Below are positions 35,799-46,000 of a stretch of DNA of 64,000 nt, piece after piece; positions within the stretch are counted from its first letter, which is position 1, and every line of letters begins with the position of its first letter. Source of the stretch: Hofstenia miamia. Taxonomy: Eukaryota; Xenacoelomorpha; Acoela. The translations under genes and the position numbers were made by a program. Below the pieces are notes generated by a model. That model was not told the DNA's origin. It was given only the letters and a program-made list of their open reading frames with translations, and searched no databases. Where the stretch lies: the NCBI GenBank assembly GCA_004352715.1, contig SCFE01000120.1, positions 1,344,069 to 1,408,068 of the forward strand. Reading direction: 5' to 3'.

Positions 35799-35943
35799 AT
35801 TTCTAAAAAGCAACAAACGTAACGTACTTAAAGAATTCGTTTCAAAAGAAATAAGTTTTCTCTATTATGAGAAATTTGATTTATATTAAACACAAAATAT
35901 TTGCAAAGAAAAGTCCTTTGCGTAAAAATACAAATTTCACGGC

Positions 35944-36180
35944 CATTAAGCAGGGACGTGGGCAGGATTTTCTGCCGGGGAGGGGGATATCTTAGTCATG
36001 ACAAACGCGGAGCGAAGCCCCAATGACCCTAAAAATGCATTTCGCGATCCTAGATTTCAAATTTTTCAATTCTTTTACTGAAAATTTTTTTGATTTGCCA
36101 GTCAAAATCAAATTTGAAAACCTGACGAGGGGGAGGGGGACATTCCAAAATGCCCCCCCTGGCGCGCGGCAAAATTTTTT
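35944..36180 (+). repeat. Dispersed repeat copy 1 (GACCCTAAAAATGCATTTC family)
   Basis: Shares CAGGATTTTCT, a G-run, GACCCTAAAAATGCATTTC, CTAGATTT.AAATTTT.CAATT and a following T-run with 56128-56310. The G-rich and C-rich ends (GGGGAGGGGG and CCCCCC) suggest imperfect inverted ends. It lies about 150 bp upstream of EEP paralogue B. Confidence 0.7.
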
Positions 36181-37022
36181 TGATAATTCATATTCCGTGT
36201 ATCGAAAGTTAATTTGCTATACTTTACAATATTTATTGATTGAATATCATTCCGCCCCAGCTGAGGAAACAGATTTAAACCAAGGATATTATACTGCCTG
36301 TCTAAATCATGAATTCGAAAACATTTCTTGATTTACAAACTATTAATGTCTAAACAGCACAAGTAATGGCATAGCGAAGAAGATATGTGTTGAGCATTTT
36401 TCTATATCTTTACAGAATTCCCTATATTGTTAACAACTTTTTTACACTTTTTAAATGTTCAAAAAAGTCCCCTGATAAAATTCCTTAATTATTGAGTTAA
36501 TGGAACGTAGTGCTTCGCAGAGATTTTTATTAATTGTGCGTAAGAGTGGTAAATCAATTTTCTAGAAAGTAGGTGGACTGGGTGTTTTCCCATAATTATA
36601 TTTTGATCTGATTTTGAGTTACAAATGAATGTATTCGTACATCGTCTTGTTGAAGAACAATCCAATCGCGATCGATTAAAGAAAGACGCATTCTTGCATT
36701 TTTCCACAACACACTGGCTCTATTGTAATTACTTTTCCACATCTATTCAGAACTACTCCTCTAATAATCCAGAAACAAAATTCAACTTGTAGGTCAACTT
36801 TGGATACAAATGATGCCTTATTTACAACCGGTTGTAGCATGAAGCAGATGTTTATGTAAAACCATATTAAAACGAACATATTTCAAGCAACTCGCATTGT
36901 GCAGTGTTAATTTCCAATAAATGTATGCAATATGAGATATTAAGCGAAACAATTGCTAGAAAGATAATATACAACAACATTACAGAAAAATATGTATTTC
37001 ATTTTACAAATTATAATGAACG

Positions 37023-40000
37023 TTATCTACTAAAAAATTTTGCAAACATGACTTGTGAGCAGGTAGTTAAAGTATCAATGTATTTCCAAAGAGTTTTACG
37101 CAATCTCTCATTGGACCCATGTTTACTCGTGCTAAAGATGTCGAGGTACATTCGAAAAAACCAGTCTAGGTCTTCACAGTTCCAGTGCGATTGAAAACAT
37201 GCATCCACGACCTTATCATGAACATCAACAAAGAAATCGCGAAGATCTTTATGTTTGGCCATATTAACTGCGATGTGCATTATGTCACGAGATAATGCAG
37301 GCACACGAATTTCAAGATCGCCTTGAGCACTATATCCGGGAATTGATTTTCCAATGTTATTAGAATCTATATTTTATTGAAATGAAAAAAAAACTTTTCT
37401 AAAGTCAATACAGATTCTAAGAATAAAAGATTATAGGACTATGCATGCAGCACTGAGAACCTTTCATATTCTTTTGGCGCACAAAGGTTATTCATTACTT
37501 TTACTTTAGCCAAATTTATTAGATAGTTTAGGTTTTTAATTTGAAATTTTGATTCGGTTCATAAGAATGAAAATCAACCCTCCAGAAATGTGTTTACGTA
37601 ATCCTTGTATGAGCTGTGCGCTCATGTTGTGCTTATCATCGTCCAAAGCACGAAGTTCCTTTAGATTTTGAAGAAACGCCTTGTCTACGTCAACATCTTG
37701 ATCAGCTGCAAGACTCGTCTGATCTGCACCATAAGTCCATCTTTCAATCATAGCAGTTGCACACTGAACTAAGCAATGGAATCCAAGATATTGCAAACGC
37801 CTCTTCTGAAGTTCAAATCGATTGTTACAAAGAAACACAGCTGCGGCATACTGTTGAGATAGATCGCCCTCAAGGTAAAACAGTTTTTGAATATTTTCCA
37901 CAAGTGACCCCTAAATGAGATTAGATTAGATGTGCATTCAATAACAAAACTTTTTACAATCTAAACTGCAAAAAAAGGTAGTTTAAATTCCGATGTACTC
38001 AATATTTTAATAACCACATTTTACGGAATAAACTAATGAACATATGTTCTCATTTTGCTTAATAATTACACTAAATTAAATGAATTTCTAAACATCTAAT
38101 ATAATGAAAATCAATGCATACTTCTAAGTCTTCAACTTTTACGAATACGTTGCGTAAATTATCAAAATGGCGATGACATACTCTAAGAGGGAGAGAAAGC
38201 CGTTCAGCTAAAACTTCAAATTTTACGTTGTGTGAAGTATCAAAATGGCGATGACATACTCTAAGAGGGAGAGAAAGCCGTTCAGCTAAAACATCCAAAT
38301 CTTTACGTTGTTTTGAAGTAGTCAAACTGCGTCCAAGTAATTCACGGGCAACACCTACATACAAAATACTCATGCAATTTAAGAAAAACACTCATATTGA
38401 CAGTATCTTATCTGTTCCAAAGTCCCTACGTTTCAAATTACTACTGCATTTAAGCAATAATACAAACTGACATTATCTTATCCAATCAGAATGTGGTCTT
38501 TTGGAGCAATGAAAATCAACATTTTGGGATCAGGTTGTGCAGCACCCACCAAACATCATGGACTAGGCTGCTATGGCAAAAGAATATTTGATTGGCCCAT
38601 TCTTTATTGAGGGTCGAATGGACAGCCAACGATACATTGAGTTGATGAAAAATGACTTCATTGCTGAGTTGCGACGTAGAGGAATCTATGAACGATCTCA
38701 TCTGCATCATAAAGAAAAGTATACTGGCTGAAAAAGCAAAATCAACTCAGGATCTGAAACAGGCAATTTGCTAACTTTAAAATGGAATCTCTTCCAAAGA
38801 TACAAAGACTACAACTTTGCATTGATATTGATGGGTTGCAAGTCGATCCTTACGATTAGTCATTGTACTTGGATTACTTTTTGATGTTAGTTTTTGTTTG
38901 TTAAATATAGATGTATTGATTATATTAATGATAATGTATGTTTGTATTATTAAGTGCAGTAGTAATTTGAAACGTAGGGACTTATGGAACAGACTGTACA
39001 AAAATAACCTTAGAACTGTGTCAACGCAGTTTGCTTCGATAGCTAGGCTATGATAATTAGATTATTGTTGTTACATTGTATATTGTGACTTGTATTTCAT
39101 AATTATTTGATTTGTAATTTAGTCTGACATTTGCAATGACCAGCGGTGAACATTTCAAAATGAAGCAAAGCAAATCCCCGTGATAAATTATTCAACAATT
39201 GTAGAAGAATAACGCTGATAATAATCCTGGCAATTCAACAATTTACATTTGGATTAAGCAATATAAAAACCGTACAGGAACATTCCTCATCGATGCTCCC
39301 CGTTCTGCTAGTCTATGAATGATCTCAACATAGAAACAGTTTTAAAGAGTTTATGCGTAAACAGTATGTAGAAGATTAGCATTTTTTTCAGAAATCTCAA
39401 AACATAAACAAGACATATATATCTCAATCAGCTCTACAGCCATTTTATATTACCAAAAAGCAATACTAATTTTTACATTCACTAGCGATGAAAAGATTTG
39501 CATGCCAGCTTAGAAACGAAGTGAAACTCTTCGCTCAGCCCCACGTAGTTTGTCTGATGCATGCGAATGGAGGTCTTAACTGTACTGAGTTCACAAGAGC
39601 TGTTTTCCTGAGGAGGGATGTGGCCATTATCCAATGATAACCTCTAGACCAACATCTCTGGAACTGCTGTTTATTCAAAATACCCAAAAAACACTGGCAC
39701 CAATTTGTATTTACAACTGAAAAAGTGGTAGATGAGCTGTTCCACTGATTCAGTCAAATTCGAATCGAATGTTTTCAGAGTAAGATGAAAGCATTGAAAG
39801 AAGGTGAAATCAAATGACATAGAATATGTTGTTTAAAATATCTGTATATATTTTTTTAAAAATTATGTTATTTGTACTTTATTCTAAGACGTTATTGTAA
39901 CCCGACTCGAACTCATTTCTTCACTTCGTCAAAATCGTAATGATCAACAAACTGTGTCAAAATCAACTTTGAAAAAATTGAGAAATCTTTGAAACTTTGA

Positions 40001-43000
40001 GAAATGCTTCAGTAAAAGACTTAGGTGTTATAATCGACCAACATTTTAAGTAGAAAGAGCATGGATTGAGACAACTAGCCAAAAGCACGAAATTTATTTT
40101 TTATGCTGAAACACAATGACCCTTTTAACACTAACGTTACCGTGAAACTCATTCGAAGTACTGTGCATATCTATAGTTATGTATGCTAGTCAAACGTGCT
40201 GGCCAAGTAAGTTTGTATTAACAAGGCTGAAATGGAATACTTTTATAGAAAATGTTTACGCTGAGTTTTGGGCTCTTCGCAGTTTAGATATCAGTCAGCA
40301 CGAGCCACTGTTACTTTGGCAGGTATATGGCATCATGTCCCTGAAAGATATTTTAGATTGAAAGTATTGTATTCAGCAAGAATTCGCTAACCTGTATCGG
40401 GCATGTGACTAGCAGAGGTAATCGCGCTACACTCTTCGTCAGATATAAATATAAAGAAGTCTTGCTGTTAAAACAACTAATCTATCGCTCGACAAAACTT
40501 GCAAATATCCTCCTAACAAAGAATAATATCGATGTTATTCAACTGAAGTTTTTCAAATATTTGAGGATCATATTGCAACATTAATAAGTACAGTTGTGGA
40601 AAAGTATGGAGAGTACAATAGACTAATAATTGGTGGCGATTTTAATAAATGTCCCACATCTGCACTGGAATCAGTATTCAATGATAAATTTTCCAACAAG
40701 AAAAGATGCACATCTAGATGTGCTTTTAACAAATACGCCAAATAGTTTCATCACCCCAAAGCAACTTCCGAAATTAGGATCATGATGCTGTGCTAATGAA
40801 ACCTAAAATTAGTAAGAAAACAACAGTTAAAGAGAAATATATTCTATATGACAAACGTGAAAAAACATCATAGAAATGTAGAATTATACCTTCTTAATTA
40901 TAACTGGAGTAGAATTGCAAAGATTGATGATGTTAACAGACAAACAGTTGAGATTTATAAAATCATAGAAGAAGCATTTTCTATATACCCATAAAGAACA
41001 GTAATTATATCAAATAAAGATCCGCCTTGGGTAACACAAACAATGAAATACTTAATGAAAATAAAGCACCAGGCTCAACAGTCTGGGAATAGTGATAAGG
41101 TAAAAAAATATTGTAAGAAAATAGAATATATGAGAATTCAGGAAAATGTAAAATCCATTCAAACAAAGTGTAATGGGAAATGGTGGAAAGAAATAAAAAA
41201 GCAAAACTTTATATTTCAGCCTCAGAAATCAATAACACCTTTATTAGTAAAATATAGTAATGATCAAATAGCAGCTGAAGAAATTAACAAGCATTTTGTG
41301 AAAATTTGTACATCTACAAATGATTATAATCAAGTTCTAAACAAAACAGATATTGTGGAAATTCCAGCAATCAATGAATTTACAGTTTACAACATGCTGA
41401 AAACGATAGATAAAAATAAAAATGCAGGAAAATATCCAGCCTGGTTCTGGAAACGCCATGCAATTTCTCTAGCATTACCTCTATGTATAATATGGAACAC
41501 CAGCTTAGTGAAACAGGAATTCCCCGATATGTGGAAAAATGACATCATAGTACCTGTACCAAAGATAAAAGAAGTAAAATTGTTAAAACATTTAAGGCCA
41601 ATTGTAATTACAGAAGTACCTGCAAAACTTCTTGAAAGATATGTAAATGAATATTATGGAGTAGATATAAAGGAACACTTTGGTGATGATCAATTTGCTT
41701 ATACTAAAGGAAAATCAGCAGATATGGCTTTGGCAATGTTATTATCTAAATGGAGAACATACATAGATTTTGAGCCGAATGTTATACATATAGTATTCTT
41801 TGACTATTCTAAAGCTTTTAATATGGTTGAACATAATGAAATCATTACTAGAATGAGTAAAATCGGAAAAATAGATATTTTACCATGGTATGAAAGTTTT
41901 TTAAGAAATAAAACATCAAGAACAAGAATAAATAAATACTTATCAAATGAAACAATTAAATCAAGAGGTCTACCAGAAGGCACTGCGGCTGGGCCCAGTT
42001 TATTTCCATTAATGCTTAATGACCTAACTCCAAAGGTTGAAAGAAATTTTTTCATAAAATTTGCTGATGATTTGACTGGGACTTTTTTCAATTGTGCACA
42101 ACTTGAAGTGAATAATGTCTTAAGTCACAGTAAAGGCAATACATAATACAGGCATCGTCACCAAATCTCTCTTGAAAATAGCGTAGGCCCAGCTGGATAC
42201 TTGTAATTTCTTTGCACTACGCGATGAAGTTATTTCCCCTATATGAAAGTCACTCTCATCACCTGTTGCTAAGCAATTATCAATTTCAGCGAATTATTCA
42301 TGGATCTGTGCGTGTGCACGCAATCAGTTCAATCTGCTCGGGAATGCTCTGTATATGGTTGCAGAACGGGATATCGTGAAAATAGTGACAAAATTACTGT
42401 GTTTGGATTTCCCAAAAAAGGAACTTTGTCTTAAATGGATTGCCTCGCATTACCTAATATACTTAAATTTGAGGATATTACTCGACATATGGGTGTGTGC
42501 AAGCTTCACTGGCCCAGACATTTTCCAACAAAGCGTGCACCTGGTGGAGTTTCAATTCCCATTGATCCGCCTAGTATTTTAAAAATGTTCCTGTCTTCAA
42601 TTCCAACACCACCACCACCTCCTAGACCAACTAATCTTAGCTCAAGTGAATCTCGAAATCCAAATATTAATGAAATGCAAGAATGTTTACACCAGGACAC
42701 TATTAATTTTTCAAACTTTCAGCACAACTGGTCGCAGCATTCCCAAAGGGGATCATGCATCAAAACTTTGAATGGATTTGCCATACTCTCAAACGGCTCT
42801 GTTGGACCTATATTTAACAGGTCCATTTTTGTAAATCGTCAAAATGATGGAAGCTTTTCGTATGTTTCTTATTATAAAATTCAAATAGTTAAATTTCCCT
42901 ATGTAAAACGGATCATAAAATTTTGGTCTAAAATAGAAGCTATTGTAAATGACTAATCTAACAATGAAGAAACTACACTTTCAGAAAAATCGCTATTTAT

Positions 43001-46000
43001 TTGTCGACAAGTACATTTAATTAATGAAACAACCAACTCTTTCATTTATTCAAGGGACGATTTTTGTTTTGGGTACTTACTCCATGCTGTTTCCAGAGCT
43101 TCATACAATCTAATAAGATCAAAATTGCGAGTTCTTCAAAGACTTACTTCAACACTTAACTCTGACAATGATTCCTTTTTAGAAACTATAGCAAATAGTC
43201 TCAGTGAAAAGCAGAAAAGATGTACAGTAATTTTTGATGAAGTATCAATTAAGCCTAATTTATTCTATAATGCTGGTAGTTCAATAGGAAATTCGGTTGA
43301 TTATCCTGAAAATTTGGCCCGTTCTGTTCTGGCATTCATGCTAAAATTTCAATTTGGTGGACCCAAATTCATTTTTAAAATGTTTCCTGTTTACAATTTA
43401 GACTCTCATTTTCTGAAAGAAAAACTAACAAACGTCACACAATTGATTAGGGAATTTGATATTGAAATTCTAGCAACAATTTGTGATAATCACAAGATGA
43501 ATCAGAAATTATATGAGCAACTGTCAATATCAAAGGAATTGCCTTGGTTGGGTTCGATTGACAACCACGAGATATTTTTACTCAATGATACAATTCACTT
43601 AATGAAGTCCTTACGAAACAACTTTATTACGGAGTCTTCAAAAACGCTTGAGTATCTTGATTTTGAATATAATGTCATTCGTAAAGCTGAATGGAGTCAT
43701 ATTGTAAAGTTGTACAATTTTGAACGTGATCACTTAGTGAAACTTTCAAGACTTACAAAAGCTTCCGTCTTTCCTAATTCTATTCAAAAGCAAAAGTTTT
43801 CACTTGTCTTACAAGTGTTTTGTGCAGAAACAGCAAGTGCTCTGCAGGTATGTTCTGCTACTAAAGATATAGCTTATGGCACTGCCCGTTTCATTATAAT
43901 TTTTACTGATTTCTTTTCAATAGTTAATGTTAAGGCGCCATTCACTGGAGTTTCCCAAAATAATTCCTTCAGAAATCCAATAATGTCATCTGATGATGAA
44001 AAACTCAAATACATTGATAAAGTAGGATCGCTTTGTAGATTTATGGCTCCTATTTCAGTAACTTATAGATGTAAAAGTTTGACTAAAGATACTTCTACAG
44101 CATTTTCAAGAACATGCAATGGTCTTATAGCTCTAACTAGAAAACTGCTTTTTGAAAAAAAATATTCTTATGTATTATTGGGTCATTGGCAGAGTGATGA
44201 TATTGAAGAAAAGTTCGGATACTATCGTCAATGCGCAGGTGGCAACTATTATATTGGGTACAGACAAATTTTTGAAAAGTTTCGAATTGACACAACAGTT
44301 TTACTTTTACAGCAGTGTATTAATGATGTGGATATTAATTCTAGGAATTCCTTTCATCATTTTGAAAAATGTGATATCTTAGTTTCTAGTGATTTACTGG
44401 AAATCGAAAATCTCAAAACTATTTCTGAAAAGAAAACAAATGAAGAAATAAGTTCTTTAATCTACATTTGTGGATATGTAGCAAGAAAATTCGAAATTTA
44501 CCAAGATAACAATTTCAAACTGAAAACTCACAGTATTTGGATTTAATTAATCGCGGAAAATTGTCACATCCTACGAAATCTCTTGTAAACTTTATTCTAG
44601 TTTCGTATTCATTTTTGCAGACAACAGAGCATATTTTTTGTCGTGCAAGTTTTGTAAAGATCTTGGAAAAAATTTCAAAAAACTTAAATGAAGAATTTCA
44701 AGCATCTGCCTTAACCATTATTGCCAATATTCTACTTTCAAAACAATGTCATAAACTTTCCACTGACAATTCATTACATTTAAACAGAAAATTGTTGAAA
44801 TTTTAGTACAAACTTGTAATAAAAACTTTTATATGTATAATTTAAGTGAAAATACGCATTTAATATTTTCTATATTCTGCTATTAGCCATTTAGATCATT
44901 AAAAATTTGTTTTAATATCAATACTAAATTAGTGTGAAATTCTAAGTTGGGCCTACGCTATTTTCAGAAGTGATTTGGTGACGATGCCTGTATTATGTAT
45001 TGCCTTGGTCACAGTAAAATAAATAGTCTACAAATTAATGAATTAAAGACAGCAGATCTAGTAATTAACACTACTTACACTATAAGTGATCCAGGTCCTT
45101 GTTTATTAATGATAAACAAATCACAAGAGTTACAGATTTTAAATTACTTGGAGTATTAATTGACAAAGGGTTAACATTAAATTCTGAAATAAATAAAATC
45201 ACTACTACTATGCAAAAAATCAGCTTAAGATTATATACACATCATATATACAATCAAAGCTAGTGTATGCACCTCTTGCACTGTCTGGATCAAATTACCA
45301 TCGCTTAGATAAAATTGCAGAGAAAGCTTCAAAAATAATTGATGAGCAACTACCAAGACCCTCAGATATAATTGATCAGAGTATTTTGAAAGAATTTATT
45401 ATGGCAAGAAATAACAAATCGCATGTACTGCATGAACTAGTGTCAGAAATTATTACATCAAAATCTAAACGGAAACCTTGTGTTTTGCTTCCTTATTCAA
45501 GAACTGAACATGGAAAAAGAACATTCCAATTCTATGGAGCAAAATTATATAACAATATGGTGCTAAATGCAAAAATTAAATGGTGCTATTGTTTATTTAG
45601 ATACTGTAATCTACTCATGCCTTTGAGCGAAATTAACTTTACTTTACTTTACTTTACTTTACTTTAAAGAAAGTTATCAAACAAGATCTCATGCAAAAAT
45701 TTTTTTATATCATACGTAACAGTATATCTTGGCTTTTCTTAATTAGTTTCAATGGAGAGAAAAGCAAGAAGAGCAATACTTTCAGAAAAAATTTTTCTGT
45801 TGAAAAGAAACTAAACCTCGCTATTCATCATTCAAAGAGTACTTACAGATCCTTTAACCGATCTTGTTTTCGGAAACTATGTACTCGTTTTGCTTCACCC
45901 TCGCCCAATTGGCAAATATGACAAACTATTTCTTCTATTTGATAATACATTCCAAATTCATTTCAACGTACTAATGATTAACACGAATAATTAATTTGGT

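Noticed and set aside
36489-36879. Two minus-strand open stretches downstream of FIBP, which could have been extra exons
   Set aside because: The FIBP frame ends at a stop matching the family's C-terminus (37023), and these show no FIBP similarity; probably 3' flanking sequence.
42124-45018. An 11 bp target duplication (GTCACAGTAAA) for the P-type element
   Set aside because: The last three A's are explained by the left-end bases of the element and by the LINE sequence itself; the 8 bp model fits the family and gives matching ends.
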